From an uncultured Collinsella sp. (GTDB lineage Bacteria; Actinomycetota; Coriobacteriia; Coriobacteriales; Coriobacteriaceae): DNA of 39,638 nucleotides. Of the stretch, positions 26,429-34,505 are shown piece by piece. Positions within the stretch are counted from its first letter, which is position 1. Every line of letters begins with the position of its first letter. Made by a program: the position numbers and the translations under genes. The stretch is from assembly GCA_900546775.1 (NCBI GenBank), contig UREM01000019.1, positions 1-39,638 of the forward strand, read 5' to 3'. The notes beneath the pieces were generated by a model. That model was given only the letters and a program-made list of their open reading frames with translations. It ran no database searches and was not told the DNA's origin.

Positions 26429-26546
26429 GGAGGCGGACGGAGGACTTTGCTCCGTCGCGAGTTCCGCACGAGCCGGAGAGCACTTAATGTGCTCTCCGTG
26501 CGAGCAGGACTGTCCGAGCAGGGAGTAAAGTCCTCCGGCTGCCTCC
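26429..26546. repeat. nested palindrome of about 118 nt between ygeX and ygeY
   Basis: Outer arms 26429-26453 and 26522-26546 pair over 25 positions with three mismatches (core CGGAGGACTTT). The centre is a perfect 9-bp hairpin GGAGAGCAC-TTAAT-GTGCTCTCC (26475-26497), extended by CGCAC (26465-26469) with GTGCG (26498-26502) across a GAGCC bulge. Either a folded leader RNA for ygeY or a mobile palindromic element. Confidence 0.75.
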
Positions 26547-26561
26547 GGACAGGTCAGTCTG

Positions 26562-27776
26562 CTAGCAGGTCGGATACTCGCCCTCCCAGACGATGCGACG
26601 GTACTGATCCGGATCGGTGTCGCCCTCGGTGGAGAAGCAGAGCACGGAGCTCGTCTTGTCCAGGCCGATGAGCTCCTTGAGCTCGGCGTACTCGGGGTCG
26701 AGCATGAGGGTCTCGACCAGACCGGTGGTCACTGCGCCGGACTCGCCGGAGATGACGCGCGGGTCGCCCTTCTCGGGAGCGCCCAGGGTGCGCATGCCGC
26801 GAGCGGTGACCCAGTCGGGGCAGGACACGAAGGCGGTGGTGTGGTTGCGCAGGATATCCCAGCCCAAGATGTTGGGCTCGCCGCAGCACAGGCCGGCCAT
26901 GATGGAGGGCATGTCACCGTCCACGATGCGCGGATCTCCGTCGCCGGCGGCAGCGCCCTTGTACAGGCAGGCGGCAGGAGCGCACTCGACCACGACAAAG
27001 GTGGGCGGGTTATCGGGATACAGGTTGGTGAAGTAGCCCACCACGGCGCCAGCGAGCGAACCCACGCCAGCCTGGACAAACACGTGCGTCGGGCGGTTGA
27101 TGGCCATCTCACGCAGCTGCTCGGCAGCCTCGGAGGCCATGGTGCCGTAACCCTCCATGATCCAGGACGGGATCTTCTCGTAGCCCTCCCAGGCGGTGTC
27201 CTGAACGATGACGCCGCGCTCGCAGGCGTCGGCCTCGGCGGCGGCCATGCGCACGCACTCGTCGTAGTTGACCTCTTCGATGGTCACCGTGGCGCCCTCG
27301 GCGGCGATGTTATCGAAGCGGGGCTTGGTGGAACCCTTGGGCATGTGCACGACGGCCTTCTGGCCCAGCTTGTTGGCAGCCCATGCCACGCCGCGGCCAT
27401 GGTTGCCGTCGGTGGCGGTAAAGAAGGTAGCCTGGCCAAAGTCCTTGGCAAGCTGATCGGAGGTCAGGTAATCGAAGGTGCAGTCGGCAACGTCCTTGCC
27501 GATCTCGTCGGCAATATAGTTGGCCATGGCAAACGAGCCGCCCAGGACCTTAAAGGCGTTGAGGCCAAAGCGATAGCTCTCGTCCTTAACGCACAGGTTG
27601 GACAGGCCCAGGCGCGCAGCCTGACCGTCCAGACGGGCAAGCGGAGTGACGGTATATTGAGGGAACGACTGGTGGAAGGCACGGGCCTTCTTCACGTGGT
27701 CGAGGCTCATGATTCCCAAGTGCTTGTCATCGCTCTTGGGCATCGTGTTGCCCGCCCACTGGATCTTATCGGCCAT
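26562..27776 (-). CDS. ygeX: 2,3-diaminopropionate ammonia-lyase
   Basis: 404 aa. PLP enzyme that converts 2,3-diaminopropionate to pyruvate and two ammonia. The Schiff-base lysine is Lys76 in LNAFKVLGG. The phosphate-binding area has TDGNHGRG near 121, and SGESGAVTTG lies near 344. The whole length matches DAPAL of fold type II. AAGGAG precedes the ATG. It faces the YheO-type regulator across 277 bp that holds two identical-arm dyads, so it is probably the first gene of a regulated ygeX-ygeY-ygeW unit and delivers the final pyruvate of the pathway. Confidence 0.96.
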   Translation of the reverse strand: MADKIQWAGNTMPKSDDKHLGIMSLDHVKKARAFHQSFPQYTVTPLARLDGQAARLGLSNLCVKDESYRFGLNAFKVLGGSFAMANYIADEIGKDVADCTFDYLTSDQLAKDFGQATFFTATDGNHGRGVAWAANKLGQKAVVHMPKGSTKPRFDNIAAEGATVTIEEVNYDECVRMAAAEADACERGVIVQDTAWEGYEKIPSWIMEGYGTMASEAAEQLREMAINRPTHVFVQAGVGSLAGAVVGYFTNLYPDNPPTFVVVECAPAACLYKGAAAGDGDPRIVDGDMPSIMAGLCCGEPNILGWDILRNHTTAFVSCPDWVTARGMRTLGAPEKGDPRVISGESGAVTTGLVETLMLDPEYAELKELIGLDKTSSVLCFSTEGDTDPDQYRRIVWEGEYPTC

Positions 27777-27868
27777 ACGGTGAACTCCTTAAGTCCTCTC
27801 TTGCCGGCCCCCGCATACGCGTTTCAGCCCATTCCCATTCATGCGACTGAACTTTTATGTGGATGCCA

Positions 27869-27883
27869 AACAAAAAGTTTGTT
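27869..27883. promoter_or_regulatory. operator candidate 1, ygeX side
   Basis: AACAAA-AAG-TTTGTT, a perfect 6-bp dyad with a 3-base centre, 92 bp upstream of ygeX. The arms are identical to those of the site centred 51 bp away. It is the probable binding site of the adjacent YheO/DauR-type regulator (inference). Confidence 0.65.
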
Positions 27884-27919
27884 AACACTGTTCTATCACA
27901 CTTTTTGATTGGTAAACCT

Positions 27920-27934
27920 AACAAATTGTTTGTT
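27920..27934. promoter_or_regulatory. operator candidate 2, regulator side
   Basis: AACAAA-TTG-TTTGTT, with the same arms as the first site. Centre-to-centre distance is 51 bp, close to five helical turns, so two dimers would sit on the same DNA face. It lies 119 bp upstream of the regulator start. Confidence 0.65.
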
Positions 27935-28053
27935 GCCGTAATCGGTACCTTTTCGCCGCCGAACGGTCACATAACGCAGCGACGCTTTCGTTATTTGCGA
28001 ACAAGTGTGGTTTATGGCAAAGTGTGCCCAAACTAATTTTTAGGAAGGCACCC

Positions 28054-28707
28054 ATGACCCCCGCACAGATTGAGTTTTATAAGCGCCTTGCACACGGCCT
28101 GGCGCTCCAATTTGGCCCCAACTGCGAAGTCGTCGTCCACGATCTGGAGACCGAGGACGTGGACCACTCCATCGTGGTGATCGAAAACGGCCACGTCAGC
28201 GGGCGCAAACTGGGTGACGGCCCCAGCCATATTGTGTTTGAGTCCATGCACGAGGGCACCACCGACGTGCACGACCGCGAGCCGTACCTCACCAAAACCA
28301 CCGACGGCAAGCTGCTCAAGTCCTCGACCATCTTTATCCGCAACGACGAGGGCAAGCCCGTCGGCATTTTGGGCATCAACTTTGACATTACGCTTATGAA
28401 GGCTTTTGAGCGTTCGCTCGACGCCTTTACCGGCACCGGCGGCACGGGCTATACCGAGCCCGAGCCCATTACCAAGAACATCGGTGACCTGCTCGAGGAC
28501 CTGCTGCACGAGTGCGAGCAGTTTGTGGGCAAGCCCGCGGCACTTATGACCAAAGATGAGCGCATTCGCGCCATCGGCTACCTCGACCGTCGCGGCGCCT
28601 TCCTCATTTCCAAGTCGAGCGAGCGCGCCTGCGAGTTCTTTGGCATCTCTAAGTACAGCTTCTATAGCTACCTCAATGAGGCCAAGGCGGCGGCCGGCGA
28701 CAAGTAG
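28054..28707 (+). CDS. YheO/DauR-type transcriptional regulator (PAS plus helix-turn-helix)
   Basis: 217 aa. N-terminal YheO-like PAS domain (about 1-120: FGPNCEVVVHDLE, GILGINFDIT) joined to a C-terminal helix-turn-helix (about 165-212: FLISKSSERACEFFGISKYS then FYSYLNEAK). DauR, the characterised relative, controls D-arginine catabolic genes; the ligand here is unknown. Start at 28054 with AGGAAGG; an upstream GTG (28024) is less likely. Its divergence from ygeX and the two dyads between them make it the best candidate for cluster control. Confidence 0.85.
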   Translation: MTPAQIEFYKRLAHGLALQFGPNCEVVVHDLETEDVDHSIVVIENGHVSGRKLGDGPSHIVFESMHEGTTDVHDREPYLTKTTDGKLLKSSTIFIRNDEGKPVGILGINFDITLMKAFERSLDAFTGTGGTGYTEPEPITKNIGDLLEDLLHECEQFVGKPAALMTKDERIRAIGYLDRRGAFLISKSSERACEFFGISKYSFYSYLNEAKAAAGDK

Positions 28708-28790
28708 GCACTCGCCTGGATTGCCCCTCCCCTTTTGGGCGCGAGTTCTGGAAAGCATGAATCCAAGACCGAGCCGCTTGGAAAGTTCCA

Positions 28791-28796
28791 TATAAT
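28791..28796 (+). promoter_or_regulatory. consensus -10 element upstream of the membrane protein gene
   Basis: A perfect TATAAT lies 35 bp before the next ATG. No good -35 is visible at 16-18 bp spacing, so this is only a partial promoter call. Confidence 0.35.
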
Positions 28797-28830
28797 CGAT
28801 GTCATTAGTATTTCGAAAGGGTGGAACAGA

Positions 28831-29793
28831 ATGGCGTTGAGCAAGGCATCATGCACCGGTCGCGGATTGATTCCGGCAATTGGTGGACATGTGCACCGCA
28901 TGTTCGATGAGGGTGAAGACGACCTGTTTTCGCTGAGCCTTGACGACGTGATGGATGATCGCCCGTGGACCGCCGACGAACTCATGGGCGGTGGGGCTCG
29001 CCCGTCAAGCCCCAATCCCGCACTTGCGCCTAAGCCCGCATCTGCGCCGACTCCTGCGCAGCCGCCTGTTTCGACGCCCGCGTCTACGCCCGCTCCCCGC
29101 CCCGCAAGCGACCCATCCGAGACGGCGGCATTTCTCGCTGCGGCGACGCGGAGCAAATCGGCCGACAGCACCGTTATGTACAGCGCCCAGCAGTTGCCCG
29201 TTCCTGCGGCACGCAAGTCTCCGGTCACAAGGCTCGATGAGCCCGTTGCCCATCAGGTTGCCTACGCTTCCTGGGCTGCAGCCGATCTGGATGAGACCTC
29301 TACCGGCATGCCGGCGCTCGACGTTCCAGTTAACCCGCTTTTTGCCGCCAACACGAGCGCCGCGGACTATGAGGGCGGTGCGGCATATTCCGATTATTCC
29401 GATAGCTATACTGGCACCGGTCGCATCGAGACCGAGGATTATGGCACTGCATCGAGCGATTATCTCAACGATCCGTACGCCGCCACGCCTGCACCGGAAT
29501 ATGACCCGGAGGCCGCGTCCGCACCGGCGTATACCAAAAGCACGGGCGAAGAGCGCTTCGCCGATTATTACGCCGAGGAAAAGGCGCTGCGTTTTTCGGA
29601 ATTTCCGCAGGCAGTCAAGGTTGCCTTTATCGCCATTGTCATTGCCCTGCTCGGTGTCATTGCGTTTGAGGGATTCCGGCTGTTCTCCGGCCCCACCCAA
29701 GCGGAGTCGGAGACCCAGCAAAAAGAGGACGATAACGAGTATCTGGACATCAACACCCTCAAGGGCGACCCCAACGACGGGGACGATGAGTAG
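28831..29793 (+). CDS. unrecognised single-pass membrane protein with a disordered Pro/Ala-rich region
   Basis: 320 aa, family not recognised. No signal peptide. An acidic stretch near 25-45 (FDEGEDDLFSLSLDDVMDD) is followed by Pro/Ala-rich low-complexity sequence (55-100) and a Tyr/Ser/Asp-rich segment (180-225). One membrane helix lies at 262-285 (VAFIAIVIALLGVIAFEGF), then a short acidic tail (DPNDGDDE). The expected topology is a large cytoplasmic part and a short outer tail. AAAGGGTGG precedes the ATG at 28831. It stands between the purine regulator and unrelated genes; a link to the cluster is unproven. Confidence 0.75.
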   Translation: MALSKASCTGRGLIPAIGGHVHRMFDEGEDDLFSLSLDDVMDDRPWTADELMGGGARPSSPNPALAPKPASAPTPAQPPVSTPASTPAPRPASDPSETAAFLAAATRSKSADSTVMYSAQQLPVPAARKSPVTRLDEPVAHQVAYASWAAADLDETSTGMPALDVPVNPLFAANTSAADYEGGAAYSDYSDSYTGTGRIETEDYGTASSDYLNDPYAATPAPEYDPEAASAPAYTKSTGEERFADYYAEEKALRFSEFPQAVKVAFIAIVIALLGVIAFEGFRLFSGPTQAESETQQKEDDNEYLDINTLKGDPNDGDDE

Positions 29794-29863
29794 CGAGGGC
29801 TGAAGGCGGCCGCAGGATCCCGCATCCAACACCGGCTTCTAAGTGCTGTTTTGTCATCCAGCT

Positions 29864-29945
29864 ACACTTTTCCGAAGTTTTAAGGTGCCTATTTCGACAC
29901 TTTTCCGTACTTTTACACGGCTGATTTCGACGCTTTTCTGGATGA
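29864..29945. repeat. 33-bp imperfect tandem repeat bounded by 8-bp inverted repeats
   Basis: Unit 1 (29864-29896) and unit 2 (29897-29929) both begin ACACTTTTCCG and end ATTTCG. A partial third unit starts ACGCTTTTC at 29930. TCATCCAG (29854-29861) and CTGGATGA (29938-29945) bracket the array. Not coding. Confidence 0.65.
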
Positions 29946-30040
29946 AAGCCGAATAATCACTTGGGAAACCAACGCCGTTCACGCGTCATTTCGCAGGCGG
30001 CGCTTGATTTCTGTCCGTACACGTTGATAGACTTCCTCTT

Positions 30041-30064
30041 GCCCGCAAGGAGCGGGCGCGTTTT
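30041..30064 (+). terminator. hairpin with T-run upstream of the 150-aa gene (terminator or attenuator)
   Basis: GCCCGC-AAGGA-GCGGGC is followed by GCG and TTTT. It lies 95 bp before the start at 30159. It could end a transcript from upstream or act as a leader attenuator; no known riboswitch pattern was recognised. Confidence 0.4.
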
Positions 30065-30158
30065 ATCCAGAGTCGGGGTAGAGAGTTGGCTCCACGATCC
30101 CGACGCCAACCGGCCAAGAGGCACGGTGGCCCTGCCAACATCGATGAAAGGAGTCCGT

Positions 30159-30611
30159 ATGGACAATTTCTCCGTGCGCAGCGAGCGCAATTTCCACAAC
30201 CTGATCGTCAAGCCAAAACGAATGCATCTTCTAGACGAGCCGAGCGGCTACACCTCGGCTTTGGTGAAGAGCGGCCTCTCCCACCAGATGCGCTTTACCA
30301 TACAGAAGCTCGAGGAGGAACTCTGTGCTGCTGGCAATCCGCACGTACTGCAGATTCAGCTGCTCGGAGACGACTCGCGCGAGCCGTCTAGCTGGAAGCT
30401 CTTTGCCGACGGCGCGTGTGTCGCAAGCGGGTCCGGAGCCTTTGCCCGCGAGCGCTTCTGCGAGGGCGCTGAGGTGTTTCTGGACCTGTGTCGCGACGCC
30501 GTACGCACAGCCGAGCTGCGTCAGTGGAGCCAAAGGGAGTACGAGCTGCTGAGTGCAGCGGGCGGGATTGCGGAAGTGCAGGTAGGCGGACCGAGCCACT
30601 CGTCATACTGA
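30159..30611 (+). CDS. hypothetical protein
   Basis: 150 aa, soluble in appearance, not recognised. Mixed alpha/beta character (VLQIQLLGDD then WKLFADGACVASGSG suggests strands), followed by a helical half (FCEGAEVFLDLCRDAVRTAE). No membrane segment or known motif. Start at 30159 is well supported by AAAGGAG at 7 bases. The stop overlaps the end of the convergent exonuclease gene by 9 bp. Confidence 0.65.
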   Translation: MDNFSVRSERNFHNLIVKPKRMHLLDEPSGYTSALVKSGLSHQMRFTIQKLEEELCAAGNPHVLQIQLLGDDSREPSSWKLFADGACVASGSGAFARERFCEGAEVFLDLCRDAVRTAELRQWSQREYELLSAAGGIAEVQVGGPSHSSY

Positions 30612-31424
30612 TTGACGCTTCGATTCAAACAGCAGGGCGGAGTCGCGCTTACAGCGCTGCCATGCCAAACCGAATGGCGTTCTCAAAAGGCCTACCCCCT
30701 CCGCCTTCAGCTTCAGCAGCAGGTCGCTCGACCCGGGGCACTTGTCGGAAAGGCGCATCCGGGCTCGCTCGCCCATCCCCCACCGCTGGCGGACTTCCTG
30801 GGCGCGCGGGCTCACGCGGTAGTCCCCGTCCATCATCTGCTTGAGCAGCTTGGCGGTCACGCGCGCATCGGCCAGAGCGCTGTGGGCGTGCCCCGTCGAC
30901 TCGTCAAACTCGATGCCAGACCACGTCGCCGCGTCGCCCAACGAGACGCGCCCATGGCTGCCCACGTCCATAATCGAGGTGTAAAACGCCTGCAGGTCGG
31001 CCCAGTCCGAAGGAAATGCGGCAAGGTCGATGTGCTTTGCCTGGCACTCGGTCAAAAGCTGTCGACGATCCGTCCCGCTCCAGCAAACTATCTGAGCGGA
31101 GTAGCGACCAATCCAATCGCTGAGCCTTTTGATCACCGTGTAGAGCGGATCGGCCATCGCGGTGTCCACGGTCGATATCCCTGTAAGCTCGCGGACGGGA
31201 AACGCAACGCCTTCGGTAAATTCCGTCTGTACAAACTGCGAGAACTCGCCCATAACGTTGCCGTGGTAATCGAGCTTGACGGCGCCGGCCTCGATAATCT
31301 CATTGCACAGTCCACGGCGCTGACGCTGCTTTGGCACCGGCGCAAACTCAAAGTCCAGCACGATCTGGCGCGCAAAGTTCGTCGTATCGATAGCCGAGAC
31401 ACCCGGCATCTTTTCAGCTGACAC
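30603..31424 (-). CDS. DEDDh-type 3'-5' exonuclease domain protein
   Basis: 273 aa from a GTG start. RNase T/DnaQ-like fold: Exo I LDFEF (Asp24, Glu26), EIIEAGAVKLD next, Exo II around CWSGTDRRQLL, and Exo III HAHSALADARVTAKLL with the DEDDh His and Asp. The C-terminal about 70 residues are basic and not recognised. Substrate (RNA or DNA) unknown. The GTG at 31424 has GGAGAGAGG at 8 bases. An in-frame ATG at 31472 has none, though it could be the start. It lies beyond the xdh terminator and is probably independent. Confidence 0.8.
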   Translation of the reverse strand: MSAEKMPGVSAIDTTNFARQIVLDFEFAPVPKQRQRRGLCNEIIEAGAVKLDYHGNVMGEFSQFVQTEFTEGVAFPVRELTGISTVDTAMADPLYTVIKRLSDWIGRYSAQIVCWSGTDRRQLLTECQAKHIDLAAFPSDWADLQAFYTSIMDVGSHGRVSLGDAATWSGIEFDESTGHAHSALADARVTAKLLKQMMDGDYRVSPRAQEVRQRWGMGERARMRLSDKCPGSSDLLLKLKAEGVGLLRTPFGLAWQRCKRDSALLFESKRQSV

Positions 31425-31611
31425 GGTTAGGGCCTCTCTCCGTTGCTTGCCGCTCGTTTCTCGAACGGTCATATCACAGCAAGTGTAGCTGCCCGTGCGG
31501 ACACAAAATTGCGCGGCGGCGCCGTTGCGGGTCCTGGAACGCATGTTCCATTTGAGGCTCTGCAGCGCATCCCATTCTGAGCGCCAATTCCGGGATGCGC
31601 CCTCCGCTCCA

Positions 31612-31648
31612 AACAAAAGGCCCCGGCTCGCGATGGAGCTGGGGCCAA
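31612..31648 (-). terminator. intrinsic terminator after the xanthine dehydrogenase gene
   Basis: On the minus strand, GGCCCC-A-GCTC pairs with GAGC-C-GGGGCC around a 6-base loop and is followed by TTTTGTTT. It begins about 69 bp past the xdh stop. Confidence 0.88.
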
Positions 31649-31715
31649 AGACGCAGCATATGTAGTTGATGTTGAGCGCGAACAGCCCGTCAGTAATGGC
31701 CGTCCGCGCTCTACT

Positions 31716-34493
31716 CTACCCGCGGTGACGAGCGCGGCTGTACGGCGTATCCACCATGGGCAGATTTGGACGCAGCTTGCCGTCAAACGCGCGGTAGGCA
31801 TTCTGCACGGCGGGCGCCGTGGGGATCGTTGCGATCTCGCCGATGCCCTTGCCGCCGTATGCCACGGGCAGCAGTTCGTCCTTCTCCACGTAGATGGCGT
31901 GGATATCCGGAATCTCGGGCGCACGGAACAGCCCGAGCGTGCCGTACCTTGCCTGGGGTACGCAGTCCTTAAGCGGCCAGTCCTCGGTGAGCGCATAGCC
32001 CATACCCATGAGCACGCCGCCTTCAATCTGACCTTGGATCGAGATGGGGTTGACCACCTTGCCGGAATCGTGCGCGGCATAGACCTCGCTCACGCGGCCG
32101 TCATCGTCCAGAATGACCACGTGCGTGGCAAAGCCGTAGCAGATGTGGCTCTTGGGATTGGGGACGTCGGCGCCCAGTTTGTCGGTCGGCTCCAGATACA
32201 CGTAGCCAAACTCGCATCCCTCGAGCGCCTTGATGGCGGCCGCGGGATCCTGAGGATGCATGCCCTGGCCGGCGACGAGCTCCTGTGTGCGTAGCTGATA
32301 GGCGCGACCGTCGTCGTACTCGATCTTGACGCCGTCACCATGGGCGCTCACCGGGGCGGTAGGCGCAGGCTTGCCGGCCTCGATGCCAACCATGGCATCG
32401 CGCAGCAGGAAGGCGGCACCGCGCACGGCCTCGCCGGTCACGACCGTCTGACGCGAGCCAGACGTGGTGCCGGAGTCGGGAGCGTTCTCGGTGGAGCACT
32501 CGCCGTTGGCAATGCAGCTCAGCGGCAGGCCGCATGCCTCGGCAACGTCCTGCAAAAAGACGGTGTTACAGCCCTGGCCGATGTCGGACGTGGCGGCATA
32601 GACCACGGCCACGCCGTTCTCGACGCGAATCTTGCAGCGGCCGGCATCGGGCAGGCCCACGCCCACGCCGGCGTTCTTCATGGCGCAGGCGATACCGGCG
32701 TGTCCGGGATGCGCATAGTAGGCATCTTTGACCTCGAGCAGCGTCTCCTTAAGCGCCGTGGAGCAGTCGGCAATCTGGCCGTTGGGCAAAACCTCGCCCG
32801 GCTCGATGGCGTTTCTATAACGAATCTCCCACGGGTCCAGACCGACCTTCTCGGCCAGCAGGTCGATCAGGCTCTCGAGCGCAAACTCGGACTGGCACAC
32901 GCCAAAGCCGCGGTACGCGCCGGCGGGCGGGTTGTTGGTGTAGTAGCCAAAGCCGCGGATGTCGGTGTTCTGGTACTTGTAGGGGCCGACGGCATGCGTG
33001 CAGGCGCGCTCGAGCACCGGGCCGCACAGCGACGCGTAGGCGCCGGTGTCAAAGTTGATCTCGCAGTCCAGACCGGTAAAGTTGCCTTCGGCGTCGCAAC
33101 CCAGCGTAAAGGTGCCGTCCATGGCATGGCGCTTGGGATGGAACGCGAGCGACTCGGCACGCGTGAGCTTGCACTTCACAGGACGCTGGAGCTTATAGGC
33201 AGCAAGCGCGGCCAGGTGCTGGATCGAAACGTCCTCCTTACCGCCAAAGCCGCCGCCCACGAGCATGGTCTCGACGACCACGCGCTCGGGCTCGTTGTCC
33301 CAGCCAAACATGTGGGCACACTCTTTGCGCGTGTCGTAGGCACCCTGGTCGGTCGACTGCACCTTGACGCCGTTCTTGTACGGGAAGGCAACGGCGCACT
33401 CGGGCTCCAAGAAGGCATGCTCGGTAAAGGGCGTGGTAAAGCGCTGCGTCACGGTGAACGCGCTTTCGGCCAGCGCCTTGGCGGCGTCGCCGCGCGTCAC
33501 GTGGCGGCTCTGACACACGTTGTCCTTGAGCTCCACCGTGTTGCCAAAGGCAAAGAAGCTGTCGTGCAGGCGTGGGGCGTCGGCGGCCCTGGCCTCGACA
33601 ATGTTACGCACGGGCTCCAGCGGCTCGTAATCAATCTTTACGAGCTTCTTGGCCTTCTCGAGCGTCGCCTCGTCCTCGGCAACCACCAGCACAATGGCAT
33701 CGCCCACGCAGCGGGTGATATCGCCCTGGGCGATCATGACGTCCCAGTCCTGGATAAGGTGGCCGACTTGGTTGACCGGCACGTCCTCGGCGCGCAGGAT
33801 GCCCACCACGCCGGGCAGGGCCTCGGCCTTGGAAGTGTCGATGGAGAGCACGCGGGCGCGCGGATACTTGGAGCGCACGGCGCTGGCGTAGGTCAGACCT
33901 GGCTGATCGAGCTCGTCGATGTCGTCGGGGTACTTGCCCTCGCCGAGTACCTTCTTGCGCACGTCGATACGGAAGGCACGCTTGCCCACACCGTAGTCGT
34001 CGCCGCGCTCCAAGTCCTCGTCGATCTGCTTTTCGCCGCGGAGCACCGCAGCTGCCAGCGAAATACCCTCGATGATCTTCTTGTAGCCGGTGCAGCGGCA
34101 GACGTTGCCACGGATGGCGTACTTGATCTGCTCCTCGGTGGGCTCGGGATCCTCGGCGATGAGCGCAGCGCCCGCCATGACCATACCGGGGATGCAAAAA
34201 CCGCACTGCACGGCGCCCACGGCGCCAAAGGCGTACACAAAGGCCTCGCGCACGTCCTGGGGCAGGCCCTCAACAGTCACGATGTTGCGGCCGGCGGCAA
34301 GAGCGGTGGTTAGCACGCACGCCTTGACGGCCGCGCCGTCTACATGGATGGTGCAGGTACCGCAGGCGCCCTCGGAGCAGCCGTCCTTAGCGGAATGGAT
34401 GTGCAGGTCGTCGCGCAAGTAGCGGAGCAGCGGCTTGTTCTGAGTCGTCGTGCGCTCGACGCCGTTAACGGTAAAAGTGAATTCCTGTGCCAT
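31716..34493 (-). CDS. xdh: selenium-dependent xanthine dehydrogenase (fused iron-sulfur and molybdenum domains)
   Basis: 925 aa. Hydroxylates or reduces purines (hypoxanthine, xanthine, urate) at a molybdopterin site. A plant-type [2Fe-2S] domain has Cys39, 44, 47 and 59; the second [2Fe-2S] domain has Cys97, 100, 132 and 134. The molybdenum domain follows from about 170, with GGGFGGKED, GAYRGFGVCQSE and the terminal KGIGE whose Glu is the expected catalytic base. There is no FAD domain and no in-frame TGA; selenium in this class is a ligand on molybdenum, not selenocysteine. It starts 12 bp after the [4Fe-4S] protein gene, so electrons probably pass to it and YgfK. Confidence 0.93.
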   Translation of the reverse strand: MAQEFTFTVNGVERTTTQNKPLLRYLRDDLHIHSAKDGCSEGACGTCTIHVDGAAVKACVLTTALAAGRNIVTVEGLPQDVREAFVYAFGAVGAVQCGFCIPGMVMAGAALIAEDPEPTEEQIKYAIRGNVCRCTGYKKIIEGISLAAAVLRGEKQIDEDLERGDDYGVGKRAFRIDVRKKVLGEGKYPDDIDELDQPGLTYASAVRSKYPRARVLSIDTSKAEALPGVVGILRAEDVPVNQVGHLIQDWDVMIAQGDITRCVGDAIVLVVAEDEATLEKAKKLVKIDYEPLEPVRNIVEARAADAPRLHDSFFAFGNTVELKDNVCQSRHVTRGDAAKALAESAFTVTQRFTTPFTEHAFLEPECAVAFPYKNGVKVQSTDQGAYDTRKECAHMFGWDNEPERVVVETMLVGGGFGGKEDVSIQHLAALAAYKLQRPVKCKLTRAESLAFHPKRHAMDGTFTLGCDAEGNFTGLDCEINFDTGAYASLCGPVLERACTHAVGPYKYQNTDIRGFGYYTNNPPAGAYRGFGVCQSEFALESLIDLLAEKVGLDPWEIRYRNAIEPGEVLPNGQIADCSTALKETLLEVKDAYYAHPGHAGIACAMKNAGVGVGLPDAGRCKIRVENGVAVVYAATSDIGQGCNTVFLQDVAEACGLPLSCIANGECSTENAPDSGTTSGSRQTVVTGEAVRGAAFLLRDAMVGIEAGKPAPTAPVSAHGDGVKIEYDDGRAYQLRTQELVAGQGMHPQDPAAAIKALEGCEFGYVYLEPTDKLGADVPNPKSHICYGFATHVVILDDDGRVSEVYAAHDSGKVVNPISIQGQIEGGVLMGMGYALTEDWPLKDCVPQARYGTLGLFRAPEIPDIHAIYVEKDELLPVAYGGKGIGEIATIPTAPAVQNAYRAFDGKLRPNLPMVDTPYSRARHRG

Positions 34494-34505
34494 GGTGATT
34501 CCCTT

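Larger units (their letters stand above)
29794..30158. other. 365-bp gene-free region with tandem repeats and a leader hairpin
   Basis: No convincing gene. It holds a 33-bp-period repeat (29864-29945), a GC-rich hairpin with a T-run (30041-30064) and a second stem GTTGGC/GCCAAC further downstream (about 30084-30109). An open frame joins from 29961 to the next gene but has no ribosome site or family-like sequence. Confidence 0.6.

Noticed and set aside
29864..29945. CRISPR array
   Set aside because: The repeats are imperfect, directly adjacent without spacers, and no cas gene is present.
30603..30611. Nine-base overlap of convergent genes as an antisense control device
   Set aside because: Short convergent overlaps are common in compact genomes and nothing further supports regulation.
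32340..34313. A 657-codon plus-strand frame opposite xdh
   Set aside because: It is antisense to a conserved molybdenum hydroxylase with all cofactor residues; no start signal.
31716..34493. Possible selenocysteine codon or SECIS in the selenium-dependent dehydrogenase
   Set aside because: The frame has no internal TGA. Selenium in this enzyme class is a labile ligand on molybdenum, so none is required.
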